Source of the DNA: Pseudomonadota bacterium
Lineage (GTDB): Bacteria > Pseudomonadota > Gammaproteobacteria > Burkholderiales > Burkholderiaceae_C
DNA: 58,062 nucleotides
NCBI GenBank assembly: GCA_029780695.1
Contig: JAKOYD010000109.1
Span: 1-58,062, forward strand
Direction: 5' to 3'
The first letter of the stretch is position 1. Every line of letters begins with the position of its first letter. The translations under genes were made by a program, and so were the position numbers. This document shows positions 9,402-17,911 of this stretch, one piece after another. The notes beneath the pieces were generated by a model that was not told the origin of the DNA, made no database searches, and saw nothing but the letters and a program-made list of their open reading frames with translations.

Positions 9402-10049
9402 ATGTCAGCGATTCAGGAACCGAACCCCGCCGCCAGCAAGCGCACGCGCCGCAAGGAAGCCCGGCCCGGCGAGCTGCTGGAAGCCGCGCTGGCGCTGTTC
9501 GTCGAAAAAGGCTACGCCGCCACGCGGGTGGAGGAAGTGGCCGCGCGCGCGGGCGTGTCCAAAGGCACGCTGTTTCTGTACTTTCCCAGCAAGGAAGAGC
9601 TGTTCAAGGCCGTGGTGCGCGAAAACGCCGGCCGCCACGTGGCCGACGCCATGCGCGAGGTGGCCGGTTACACCGGCACCAGCGCCGAATTGCTGCACGA
9701 ATTCATCCAGCGTTGGTGGACGCAGTACGGCGGCACGCCGGCCGCCGGGCTGACCAAGCTGATCATGAGCGAGGCGGCCAACTTTCCTGACCTGGCGCAG
9801 TATTACCAGGACGAGGTGGTGCAGCCCAGCCATGAGCTGGTGCGCCGCATCCTGCAGCGCGGTATTGCCCGGCGCGAGCTGCGCGAGGTGGACCTGAACG
9901 TGGCCGCGCACCTGATCGTGGCGCCGCTGGTGCAATTGGTCACCTGGCGCTTTTCGATGGCGCCCTGCTGCCCCACGCCCCTGCTGCCCGAGCCGCAAGC
10001 GCTGCTGGACATGCACGCCGACATGGTGGTGCGGGGGCTGACGATATGA
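9402..10049 (+). CDS. TetR/AcrR family transcriptional repressor of the RND efflux operon
   Basis: The 215-residue protein has a TetR N-terminal HTH at about residues 20-66 (LFVEKGYAATRVEEVAARAG, SKGTLFLYFPSKEELFKAVV). A C-terminal ligand/dimerisation domain of AcrR/YcdC type follows (TKLIMSEAANFPDLAQYY). It precedes an RND adaptor and pump on the same strand, so it most likely represses that operon and itself. A candidate operator sits directly upstream of its own ATG. I chose the start at 9402 because it follows the operator and gives a short basic leader (SKRTRRKEARPGE) before the HTH. The ligand is unknown. Confidence 0.9.
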   Translation: MSAIQEPNPAASKRTRRKEARPGELLEAALALFVEKGYAATRVEEVAARAGVSKGTLFLYFPSKEELFKAVVRENAGRHVADAMREVAGYTGTSAELLHEFIQRWWTQYGGTPAAGLTKLIMSEAANFPDLAQYYQDEVVQPSHELVRRILQRGIARRELREVDLNVAAHLIVAPLVQLVTWRFSMAPCCPTPLLPEPQALLDMHADMVVRGLTI

Positions 10050-10212
10050 TCGCCGCCCAGTCGCTGTGCGCCTGCCCGGCGCGGCACCAACACCGGTGCC
10101 AGGTGCGGGCCGTGCGCCCAGCCGTGGCCGGCATGGCCTGGCCCGCGGCTGTTCGAGCCACGCAGCTGTACACAGTGCGCGTCGGCAGATTTTGTCGACA
10201 CAGAGAACTGTC

Positions 10213-11388
10213 ATGAACCCCCTCGCGCGCCGCTGGCTGAAGATTGCCCTGGTGCTGCTGGCGCTGGCCGCCGCCGTGGTGCTGGGCTGGCGCGGCTACA
10301 GCGCGCGCCAGGTCGCCAAGCAGGCGCAGACTGCACCCACCAAAGACCCCGTCATTGAACTGGGCGCCATCGACCTGGCCACCGCGCAGGTGCGCGAGCT
10401 GACCAGCGGGCTGCCCATCACCGGCTCGTTGAAGGCGGTGAACACCGCCGTCGTCAAGGCGCGCGTGCCGGGTGAACTGCAAGGCCTGACGGTGCGCGAA
10501 GGCGACACCGTGCAAGCCGGCCAGGTGCTCGCCCGCGTCGAAGCCACCGAATACGCCGAACGCCTGCGCCAGGCCCAGCAGCAGGCCGACGCCGCGCGCG
10601 CGCAGGTCGACATCGCCCAGCGCCAGTACGACAACAACGCCGCGCTGGTCAACCAGGGCTTCATCTCCAGAACGGCGCTCGACAACTCGCTGGCCAGCCT
10701 GAACACGGCCCGCGCCAACCTGCGCGCGGCCCAGCACGGCACCGAAGTCGTGCGCAAGTCGCTGTCCGACACGGTGCTGCGCGCGCCGATTGCAGGGCAG
10801 ATCTCGCAGCGCCTGGCCCAGCCCGGCGAACGCGTGGCGCCCGAGGCGCGCATCGTCGAAATCGTCGACCTGAGCCGGCTGGAGCTGGAAGTCGCCCTGA
10901 GCCCCGCCGACGCCGGCGCGGTGCGCGTCGGCCAGCCCGCGTCGCTCGCCATCGAAGGCGTACCGCAGCCCGTGAACGCCAGCGTGGCGCGCATCAACCC
11001 CAGCGCCCAGGCCGGCAGCCGCAGCGTGTTGGTCTACCTGAGCGTGGCTACCCAACCCGGCCTTCGCCAAGGCCTGTTCGCACAAGGCCAACTGGCCACC
11101 GAAACCCAGCGCGCCCTGGCCGTGCCGCTGAACGCCGTGCGCACCGATAAGCCACTGCCCTACGTCCAGGTGGTCGACAACGGCCGCATCGCACACCGCA
11201 CCGTTCAGATGGGCGCGCGCGGCGAAGTCGACGGCGAAACCTGGGTGGCGGTGCAAGGCGTGGCCGACGGCGCGCGCGTGCTGCGCGGCGCTGCCGGCGT
11301 GCTGCGCGAAGGCACCCAAGTCAAGCTGACCAGCCCCGCCGCGCCCGCCGCAGCAGCCAGCGCGGCGCAGAACGGCGCGCGGCCATGA
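10213..11388 (+). CDS. RND efflux periplasmic adaptor (membrane fusion protein)
   Basis: The 391-residue protein has an N-terminal membrane anchor (residues 8-26, LKIALVLLALAAAVVLGW) with no lipobox. The lipoyl/barrel-sandwich halves follow (VKARVPGELQGLTVREGDTV and VLRAPIAGQISQRLAQPGE), flanking a helical hairpin rich in Gln/Ala/Arg (about 115-190). A beta-barrel and membrane-proximal domain complete the fold. It connects the RND pump encoded downstream to an outer-membrane channel. The gene is 163 bp after tetR and separated from the pump gene by a 570-bp repeat-filled gap. An Ala-rich tail of about 20 residues ends the protein. Confidence 0.93.
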   Translation: MNPLARRWLKIALVLLALAAAVVLGWRGYSARQVAKQAQTAPTKDPVIELGAIDLATAQVRELTSGLPITGSLKAVNTAVVKARVPGELQGLTVREGDTVQAGQVLARVEATEYAERLRQAQQQADAARAQVDIAQRQYDNNAALVNQGFISRTALDNSLASLNTARANLRAAQHGTEVVRKSLSDTVLRAPIAGQISQRLAQPGERVAPEARIVEIVDLSRLELEVALSPADAGAVRVGQPASLAIEGVPQPVNASVARINPSAQAGSRSVLVYLSVATQPGLRQGLFAQGQLATETQRALAVPLNAVRTDKPLPYVQVVDNGRIAHRTVQMGARGEVDGETWVAVQGVADGARVLRGAAGVLREGTQVKLTSPAAPAAAASAAQNGARP

Positions 11389-11499
11389 ACCTGACGGTGA
11401 TGGCATCGGGCGGTGGGTGGGCGTCATCAAAGCGCAGGCAGCGATGCTTTTTGAATTGGGTCGCCCTCACCCCCTTTCGACAAGCTCAGGACGGGCCTG

Positions 11500-11520
11500 C
11501 CCTCTCCCAGAGGGAGAGGG
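11500..11520. repeat. Perfect 9-bp stem hairpin (CCCTCTCCC/GGGAGAGGG)
   Basis: Two 9-base arms are exactly complementary around a 3-base AGA loop. It resembles the 'ccctctccc...gggagaggg' palindromic extragenic repeats of proteobacteria. No T-tract follows, so it is not a standard terminator. Confidence 0.7.
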
Positions 11521-11793
11521 AGCAAAGACCACCGCGCGAAGCAGCGGCGTTGATCGATTCCAGGCCGAGCGCAGCAATGGCCCGAGCGAATTTCAACTCC
11601 CCTCTGGCCGTGCCGAGAAGCGCAGGGCGTGGGGTGGGCGCGCAGCGAAGCATGCGCGCTTCGTGCTCTGACTCGCTGCGGCTGTTTGAGCGCAGCGCGC
11701 AGCGCGAAGCGAGTTCCGCAGCGCCGCCCCGCGCGCGAGCATCGCAGGTTGCCCCGCAGGGGACACGGCCAGTGGGGTCGCCTTTCTTTGGTT

Positions 11794-11819
11794 ACTTTCT
11801 TTGGCGAGACAAAGAAAGT
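11794..11819. repeat. Perfect 10-bp stem hairpin (ACTTTCTTTG/CAAAGAAAGT)
   Basis: Two 10-base arms are exactly complementary around a 6-base loop. They lie within a sequence (ctttctttggttactttc...) that I recognise as a common dispersed repeat in comamonads and relatives. Confidence 0.65.
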
Positions 11820-11870
11820 GACTGCGCCGCCGGGCGCACATCCCGGCCGACAGCGCCCCCAACGCCCAAG

Positions 11871-11937
11871 AAAACTATCAATTCAATAGCTATCGGCGCT
11901 CACCCATCAAGCGCTGGCGTCCGAATCAGCTTGAAGC
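11871..11937 (-). repeat. Family-A repeat before the RND pump gene
   Basis: 'aaaactatcaattcaatagc' and 'tcaagcgctggcg' match the family. It ends about 20 bp before the pump start codon. Confidence 0.55.
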
Positions 11938-11958
11938 TTCAAGCCGCCTGACCCCGCC

Positions 11959-14900
11959 ATGTGGTTCACCAAAGTCAGCCTGCACAACCCGGTGTTCGCC
12001 ACCATGGTGATGCTCGCCTTCGTGGTGCTCGGTCTGTTCTCGCTGCAGCGCCTGCAGGTCGACCAGTTCCCCAACATCGACTTCCCCGTCGTCGTCGTCA
12101 CCACCGACTACCCCGGCGCCTCGCCCGCCATCGTCGAAAGCGAAGTCACCAAGAAGATCGAGGAAGCCGTCAATTCCATCGCCGGCATCAACGCCCTCAC
12201 CTCGCGCAGCTACGAGGGCATGTCGGTCGTCATCATCGAATTCCAGCTGCACATCAACGGCCGCAAGGCCGCCGACGACGTGCGCGAAAAAATCGGCCAA
12301 GTGCGCCCGCTGCTGCGCGACGAGGTCAAGGAGCCGCGCGTGCTGCGCTTCGACCCGTCCAGCCGCGCCATCTGGTCGCTGGCGGTGCTGCCCGACGAGC
12401 GGCCCGGGCAAAAGCCGCTGTCGGCGACCGAACTCACCAACTGGACCGACCAAGTGCTGAAAAAGCGCCTGGAAAACGTGCGCGGCGTCGGCGCCGTCAA
12501 CCTGGTCGGCGGGTCCAAGCGCGAGATTCACCTCTACCTGGAGCCGCAGGCGCTTGAATCGCTGGGCGTGACGCCCGACCAGGTCATGCAGGCCGTGCGC
12601 GGCGAAAACCAGGACCAGCCGCTCGGCCCCGTGCGCACCCGCGCGCAGGAACTGACGGTGCAGCTCGAGGGCCGCGTGGAGCGGCCCGAGGACTTTGGCC
12701 GCATCATCGTCGCCCGGCGCGGCGCAGCTGCGCCTGGTCAATCCGGTGGCGGCTCGCCCATCTATCTGAACCAGGTCGCCACCGTGCAGGACGGCGCGCA
12801 GGAGCAGGAATCGCTGGCGCTGTACAACGGCCAGCGCACGCTGCTGGTCAGCGTGCAGAAGGCGCAGGACGAGAACACCATCCAGGTGGTCGACGGGCTG
12901 AACCAGGCCATCACGGCGCTGCGCGCCGAGTTGCCGCCCGGCGTCCGGCTGGAGCCGGTGACCGATCTGTCGCGCCCGATCCGCGTGGCGGTCACCAACG
13001 TGCGGCAGACGCTGTTTGAAGGCGCCATCCTCACGGTGCTGATCGTGTTCCTGTTCCTCAATTCGTGGCGCAGCACGGTCATCACGGGGCTGACGCTGCC
13101 GATCTCGATCATCGGCACCTTCTTCTTCATGCAGCTGTTCGGCTTCACGGTGAACATGATCACGCTGATGGCGCTCAGCCTGTGCGTGGGGCTGCTGATC
13201 GACGACGCCATCGTGGTGCGCGAGAACATCGTGCGGCACGCGCAGATGGGCAAGAGCAGCTTCGCCGCCGCCATGGAAGGCACGCAGGAAATCGGCCTGG
13301 CGGTGCTGGCCACCACGCTGTCGATCGTGGCGGTGTTCCTGCCCATCGGCTTCATGGAAGGCATCATCGGCAAGTTCTTCCACGAGTTCGGCCTGACCAT
13401 CGTGGCGGCGGTGCTGATCTCGATGTTTGTCAGCTTCACGCTCGACCCGATGCTGTCGTCGGTGTGGCACGACCCGAGCGTGCACGCCCACGGCCGGCCC
13501 GCCGGCCCGCCCATCACCCTGTACGACAAGACCATCGGTCGCGTCACCGGCTGGTTCGACCGCGCGACCGACCGCCTGGCCGAGGGCTACCAGCGCATCC
13601 TGCGCTGGGCGCTGGCACACAGGCTGCTGACTCTGCTGATCGCGGGCGCGATCTTCGCGCTGAGCGTGGCGATGGTGCGGCTGCTGGGCACCGAATTCGT
13701 GCCCCAGGCCGATTTCTCGGAAACCAACGTCGCCTTCTACACGCCGCAGGGCTCGTCGCTGGAGGCCACCGAGGCCAAGGCGCGGCAGGTTGATGCCGTG
13801 ATCCGCAGCTTTCCCGAAGTGCGCTACACGGTGACCACCCTCAACAGCGGCAACGCCACCGGCAAGACCAACGCCAGCCTGTACATCCGCCTGGTCGACC
13901 GGCACGCCCGCACGCGCGATGCGCAGCAACTGGCGTCGGCCATGCGCGAGCGGCTGCGCGCGGTGCCGGGCATCACCGTCACGCAGGCCGGGCTGCTGGA
14001 GCCGGTGGGCGGCCAGAAGCAGATCGAGTTTTCGCTGCAAGGCCCGGACCAGGCCGAGCTGGAGCGGCTGGCGCGCCCGCTGATGGCGGACCTGCGCGCC
14101 ATCCCCGGCCTGGTCGACCTGGATTCGAGCAGCAAGCCCGACAAGCCGACGCTGGAAGTGCACGTGCGGCGCGAGGCGGCGTCTGAACTGGGCCTGTCGA
14201 CCGCGCAGATCGCCGCACCGCTGCGCACGCTGGTGGCCGGCACCACGGTGGGCAACTGGCGCGCGCCGGACGACCAGACCTACGACGTCATCGTGCGGCT
14301 GGCGCCCGAATCGCGCACCACGCTGGCCGACCTGGAACGGCTGCCGCTGACCGCCGGCGCCAACACCGACGGCACGCCACGCATCGTGCGGCTCAACCAG
14401 GTGGCCACGCTGACCGAGGCCACCGGCACCAACCAGATCAACCGCCGCGCCATGCTGCGCGAGATACAGATCACCGCCAACGTGCAGGGCCGCACCTCGG
14501 GCGAGGTGTCGGGCGACATCCGCACGCTGCTCGACAAGGTGGCCTTTCCGCCGGGCTACGGCTTCACCTTTGGCGGCGCCACCAAGAACATGCAGGAGTC
14601 GTTCACCTACGCGCTGCAGGCGCTGGCCATGGCGATCATCTTCATCTACATGATCCTGGCCAGCCAGTTCAAGAGCTTTTTGCAGCCCATGGCGCTGATG
14701 ACATCGTTGCCGCTCACGCTGATCGGCGTGGTGCTGGCGCTGCTGCTGTTTGGCAGCAGCATGTCGATGTTCTCCATCATCGGCATCGTCATGCTGATGG
14801 GGCTGGTGACCAAGAACGCCATCCTGCTGGTCGACTTTGCCATTCGCGCGCGCGAAGGCCGCGCCGGCGAAACCGGCCACAGCGAGCCGCTGGCGCGCGA

Positions 14901-15186
14901 ACCGGCCCTGCTGGCCGCCGCGCGCGTGCGGCTGCGGCCGATTTTGATGACCACGCTGGCCATGGTGTTCGGCATGGTGCCGCTGGCGTTTGCCGTCAGC
15001 GAAGGCTCGGAGCAGCGCGCGCCCATGGGCCAGGCCGTGATCGGCGGCGTCATCACCTCGTCGCTGCTGACGCTGGTGGTGGTGCCCGTGGTGTACTGCT
15101 ACCTGGACGACCTGGCGCAATGGCTAAAGCGCCGTTTCCGTGTCGCACCCGCGGCGTCAGGGTCGGCCGATAAAATGAAAGGTTGA
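11959..15186 (+). CDS. RND efflux pump inner-membrane transporter (HAE1 family)
   Basis: The 1075-residue protein has the full AcrB-type length and layout. TM1 is at the start (PVFATMVMLAFVVLGLFSLQ), followed by a porter loop, TM2-6, a second periplasmic loop and TM8-12. Proton-relay residues are visible: Asp415-Asp416 in TM4 (SLCVGLLIDDAIVVREN) and Lys952 in TM10 (LMGLVTKNAILLVDFAI). It should export hydrophobic drugs, solvents or metabolites by proton antiport, working with the adaptor upstream and a TolC-type channel (probably 16395-17861). Start at the ATG at 11959, as expected for MWFTKVSLHNP family N-termini. The substrate is unknown. Confidence 0.95.
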   Translation: MWFTKVSLHNPVFATMVMLAFVVLGLFSLQRLQVDQFPNIDFPVVVVTTDYPGASPAIVESEVTKKIEEAVNSIAGINALTSRSYEGMSVVIIEFQLHINGRKAADDVREKIGQVRPLLRDEVKEPRVLRFDPSSRAIWSLAVLPDERPGQKPLSATELTNWTDQVLKKRLENVRGVGAVNLVGGSKREIHLYLEPQALESLGVTPDQVMQAVRGENQDQPLGPVRTRAQELTVQLEGRVERPEDFGRIIVARRGAAAPGQSGGGSPIYLNQVATVQDGAQEQESLALYNGQRTLLVSVQKAQDENTIQVVDGLNQAITALRAELPPGVRLEPVTDLSRPIRVAVTNVRQTLFEGAILTVLIVFLFLNSWRSTVITGLTLPISIIGTFFFMQLFGFTVNMITLMALSLCVGLLIDDAIVVRENIVRHAQMGKSSFAAAMEGTQEIGLAVLATTLSIVAVFLPIGFMEGIIGKFFHEFGLTIVAAVLISMFVSFTLDPMLSSVWHDPSVHAHGRPAGPPITLYDKTIGRVTGWFDRATDRLAEGYQRILRWALAHRLLTLLIAGAIFALSVAMVRLLGTEFVPQADFSETNVAFYTPQGSSLEATEAKARQVDAVIRSFPEVRYTVTTLNSGNATGKTNASLYIRLVDRHARTRDAQQLASAMRERLRAVPGITVTQAGLLEPVGGQKQIEFSLQGPDQAELERLARPLMADLRAIPGLVDLDSSSKPDKPTLEVHVRREAASELGLSTAQIAAPLRTLVAGTTVGNWRAPDDQTYDVIVRLAPESRTTLADLERLPLTAGANTDGTPRIVRLNQVATLTEATGTNQINRRAMLREIQITANVQGRTSGEVSGDIRTLLDKVAFPPGYGFTFGGATKNMQESFTYALQALAMAIIFIYMILASQFKSFLQPMALMTSLPLTLIGVVLALLLFGSSMSMFSIIGIVMLMGLVTKNAILLVDFAIRAREGRAGETGHSEPLAREPALLAAARVRLRPILMTTLAMVFGMVPLAFAVSEGSEQRAPMGQAVIGGVITSSLLTLVVVPVVYCYLDDLAQWLKRRFRVAPAASGSADKMKG

Positions 15187-15215
15187 CTGGTGAGCAACCG
15201 CCTGGAGAGTCGAGA

Positions 15216-15890
15216 ATGAACGTCGAACAAGCCCGCTTCAACATGATCGAGCAGCAGATCCGCCCCTGGGACGTGCTCGACGCCCACGTGCTGGACCTGC
15301 TGGCCGTGGTGCGGCGCGAGGATTTCGTGCCCGCCGCGCACCGCGCGCTGGCCTTTGCCGACCTGGAAATCCCGCTGAAGCCCGGTGACGCCGCCGTGGC
15401 CGCCGGGCAAGTCATGCTGGCGCCACGCGTCGAAGCCCGCATGCTGCAAGACCTGCAGGTCGCCAAGCACGAAAAGGTGCTGGAGATCGGCACCGGCAGT
15501 GGCTTCATGGCCGCGCTGCTGGGCCACCGCGCGCAGCGCGTGCTGACGCTCGAAATCGACAACGAACTGGCCCGCACCGCCCACGCCAACCTGCAGCGCG
15601 CCGGCGTGCTGAACGTGGAAGTGCGCGCGGCCGACGGCGCCAGCGCCGACCTGGCGGCCGACGGCCCTTTTGACGCCATCGTGCTGTCGGGCTCGGTCGC
15701 GCAGCTGCCCGAACGTCTGCTGGAACTGATCAAGCCCGGCGGCCGCCTGATGGCCGTGGTCGGCGCCGAGCCGATGATGCGCGCCACCCTGGTGCGCCGG
15801 GCCGAATCGGGCCTGGTCTCCACCCAGGCGTGGGACACCATCGCCCCGCGACTGCTGGGCTTTCCAGAGCCGTCGCGCTTTCATTTTTGA
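15216..15890 (+). CDS. PCMT-like SAM-dependent methyltransferase
   Basis: The 224-residue protein resembles protein-L-isoaspartate O-methyltransferases. It has the N-terminal ARFNMIEQQIRPWDVLD, REDFVPAAHRALAFADLEIP and SAM motif I VLEIGTGSGFMAALLG. Motif II (LTLEIDNELARTA) and motif III (LLELIKPGGRLMAVVG) are also present. The canonical substrate loop (GQTIS-P type) is replaced by AAGQVMLAPRVEARML, so true isoaspartyl repair activity is doubtful. GGAGAG at 15204-15209 supports the ATG at 15216. It lies 29 bp after the pump gene and precedes rhodanese and TolC genes in the same direction, probably as part of one transcription unit. Confidence 0.82.
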   Translation: MNVEQARFNMIEQQIRPWDVLDAHVLDLLAVVRREDFVPAAHRALAFADLEIPLKPGDAAVAAGQVMLAPRVEARMLQDLQVAKHEKVLEIGTGSGFMAALLGHRAQRVLTLEIDNELARTAHANLQRAGVLNVEVRAADGASADLAADGPFDAIVLSGSVAQLPERLLELIKPGGRLMAVVGAEPMMRATLVRRAESGLVSTQAWDTIAPRLLGFPEPSRFHF

Positions 15891-16028
15891 AGCATCGCAT
15901 GACCGTGCTGTCCCGCTGCCGCCCATGGCATCTGCCCACGCGGGCAGCGCCCTCCGTGGCGCCGGCGCGGGCAGAAAGGGCTGCGGCCAGTGCGATCACG
16001 CCACCCCTTTGATCGAAACGTGCCACCC

Positions 16029-16373
16029 ATGATCGATCAGGTATCCCCCAGCGATCTGCCGCGCTGGCTGCAGGCCGCCAGCACCGACGCCGGCCCGCCC
16101 TTGCTGCTGGACGTGCGCGAGCCCGCCGAATGGGCGACCGCCAGCGTGCGCGTGGACGGCGCCGAATTGCTGCAGTTGCCCATGCACCTGATTCCCGCGC
16201 GCCTGCACGAACTCGATCCCGACCGTCCCGTCGCCGTGCTGTGCCACCACGGCGGGCGCAGCATGCAGGTCGCCCTGTTCCTGGCGCAGCGCGGCTTCGA
16301 ACATGTGGCCAACGTGGCCGGCGGCATCGACGCCTGGTCGCTGCAGGTTGACCCTGCCGTACCCCGCTACTGA
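16029..16373 (+). CDS. Single-domain rhodanese-like sulfurtransferase
   Basis: The 114-residue protein is one rhodanese domain. It has LLLDVREPAEWATA (substrate-domain aspartate and arginine) and the active-site loop VLCHHGGRSMQ, whose cysteine would carry the persulfide. NVAGGIDAWS closes the fold. It probably acts as a small cytoplasmic thiosulfate or persulfide transferase. It lies between the PCMT-like and TolC-like genes, 21 bp before the latter's start. The in-frame start at 15990 is less likely because the domain begins right after 16029. Confidence 0.9.
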   Translation: MIDQVSPSDLPRWLQAASTDAGPPLLLDVREPAEWATASVRVDGAELLQLPMHLIPARLHELDPDRPVAVLCHHGGRSMQVALFLAQRGFEHVANVAGGIDAWSLQVDPAVPRY

Positions 16374-16394
16374 TCCCTTCCCTGAAAGTTGCCC

Positions 16395-17861
16395 ATGCCT
16401 TTGCCCGCGCTTCGCCCCTTGGCCGCCCTGGCTGCAGTTCTTGCCCTGGCTGTCGCCGCACCCGCGCGGGCGCAGTCGCTGCTGCAGTTGTATGACGCGG
16501 CGCAGGGATACGACGCCGCGTTCCAGTCGGCCCGCGCCAATGCACAGGCGGCACAGGCACGCGCCGACCAGGCGCGCGCCGGCTTGCTGCCGCAAGTGGG
16601 CCTGCAGGCCGGCGCGCAACACATCTGGTTGAACAACAACCTGGCCGGCAACACGACCAACCGCTCATACAACCAGCTGAATGCATCGGTGGTTGGCTCG
16701 CAGCCCCTGTTTCGCCCCGCCAACCGCATCGGCTGGGATCAGGGCAAGCGCGCCGCCGAAGCCGCGCTGGTGCAGCTGTCGGGCACCGGGCAAGACCTGG
16801 TGGTGCGGCTGTCGCAGGCGTATTTCGACGTGCTGGCGGCGCAGGATTCGCTCAGCGTCGTGCGCGCGCTCAAAGCCGCGGTGGCCGAGCAGCTGGAGGC
16901 CGCCAAGCGCAATTTCGAAGTGGGCAACGCCACCGTCACCGACAGCCGCGAAGCGCAGGCGCGCTTCGACCTGGCGACGGCGCAGGAGATCGCGGCCGAG
17001 AACGATCTGCGCGTCAAGCAACTGGCCCTGGATCAGCTGGTGGGGTTGGTCGGCACGCGGCCGCAGCCGCTGGCGCAGCCCATCGTGCTGCCGCAGCCCA
17101 GCCCCGCCGACGTCAACACCTGGGTCGACTGGGCCATCGACCAGCACCCCGCGGTGCAGCAGGCCCGCATGGCGCTCGACATCGCGCGGATGGAAACCGC
17201 CAAGGCCAAGACGGGCCACCTGCCCACCGTCGACCTGCAGGTCAGTGTGGGCCAGACCCGCTACCCCGAGGGCAACCCGGCCATTGCCGCCGCGCCGACC
17301 GCGCAGTACCGCAGCACCAACGCCGGCATCGGCGTTGCCCTGAACTGGCCGCTGTTTGCCGGCTTCGCGGTCGAAAACCGCGTGCGCGAAACCCTGTCGC
17401 TCGAAGACAAGGCCCGCGCCGACCTAGACAATGCCCAGCGCACCGTGGCGCAGGCCACGCGCGCGGCCTTTTTCGGGGTGCAGTCCGGCCTGGGCCAGGT
17501 CGCGGCACTGGAGGCCGCCGAGCGATCCAGCCTGACGGCGCTGGAAGCCAACCAGCTCGGCTACCAGGTCGGCGTGCGCATCAACATCGACGTGCTGAAC
17601 GCGCAGAGCCAGCTCTACCAGACGCGGCGCGACCTGGCGCGCGCGCGCTACGACGTGCTGGTGGGGCTGCTGCGCCTGAAGCAAGCCTCTGGCATGCTGG
17701 TGCCTGCCGACCTGCTGCCCATCAACCACATGCTGGCATCCGACGCCGCGCCCGCGACACCCGCGGCGGCAAGCCAGGTAAAGGTTCCGCCCGCCGCCAC
17801 CAGCGCGCCCGCCGCCGGCAATGCGCGCGCCGCGCGACCAAGCCGGCGCGACCGGCGTTGA
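16395..17861 (+). CDS. TolC-family outer membrane efflux channel protein
   Basis: The 488-residue protein has a Sec signal peptide (residues 1-26, ending APARA before QSLLQLYD). It also has two TolC/OEP repeats with long Ala/Gln/Arg-rich helices. Typical segments are LLQLYDAAQGYDAAFQSARA, RNFEVGNATVTDSREAQARF and YQVGVRINIDVLNAQSQLYQ. It forms the trimeric outer-membrane exit duct for type I or RND exporters and probably serves the RND system encoded 1.2 kb upstream. The ATG at 16395 is used; a TTG two codons earlier is possible. The C-terminal 40 residues are Ala/Pro/Arg-rich low complexity. Confidence 0.93.
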   Translation: MPLPALRPLAALAAVLALAVAAPARAQSLLQLYDAAQGYDAAFQSARANAQAAQARADQARAGLLPQVGLQAGAQHIWLNNNLAGNTTNRSYNQLNASVVGSQPLFRPANRIGWDQGKRAAEAALVQLSGTGQDLVVRLSQAYFDVLAAQDSLSVVRALKAAVAEQLEAAKRNFEVGNATVTDSREAQARFDLATAQEIAAENDLRVKQLALDQLVGLVGTRPQPLAQPIVLPQPSPADVNTWVDWAIDQHPAVQQARMALDIARMETAKAKTGHLPTVDLQVSVGQTRYPEGNPAIAAAPTAQYRSTNAGIGVALNWPLFAGFAVENRVRETLSLEDKARADLDNAQRTVAQATRAAFFGVQSGLGQVAALEAAERSSLTALEANQLGYQVGVRINIDVLNAQSQLYQTRRDLARARYDVLVGLLRLKQASGMLVPADLLPINHMLASDAAPATPAAASQVKVPPAATSAPAAGNARAARPSRRDRR

Positions 17862-17911
17862 CCAGTGGCTGCCGGCCTGGCGGCCCACACCAACACGATT
17901 CAGCTATTTAT

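Larger units (their letters stand above)
11389..11958 (+). repeat. Repeat island between the RND adaptor and pump genes
   Basis: This 570-bp gap inside an otherwise operon-like pair holds no credible gene. It contains a 'tttcgacaagctcaggac' repeat next to a perfect 9-bp-stem hairpin (11500-11520, CCCTCTCCC/GGGAGAGGG). A GC-rich block (about 11580-11780) follows, with the perfect hairpin ACTTTCTTTG/CAAAGAAAGT (11794-11819). A family-A repeat lies at 11871-11937. The first two motifs are forms I recognise as widespread intergenic repeats of beta- and gammaproteobacteria. Open frames across it have composition unlike protein and run through the hairpins. Confidence 0.7.

Noticed and set aside
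11385..11951. 188-codon open frame across the adaptor-pump gap
   Set aside because: It runs through two perfect hairpins and a dispersed repeat and has no protein-like pattern.
11926..15120. Open frame of about 1064 codons antisense to the RND pump gene
   Set aside because: Composition is His/Gln/Arg/Asp-rich and it mirrors the conserved pump gene; long antisense frames are expected at this GC content.
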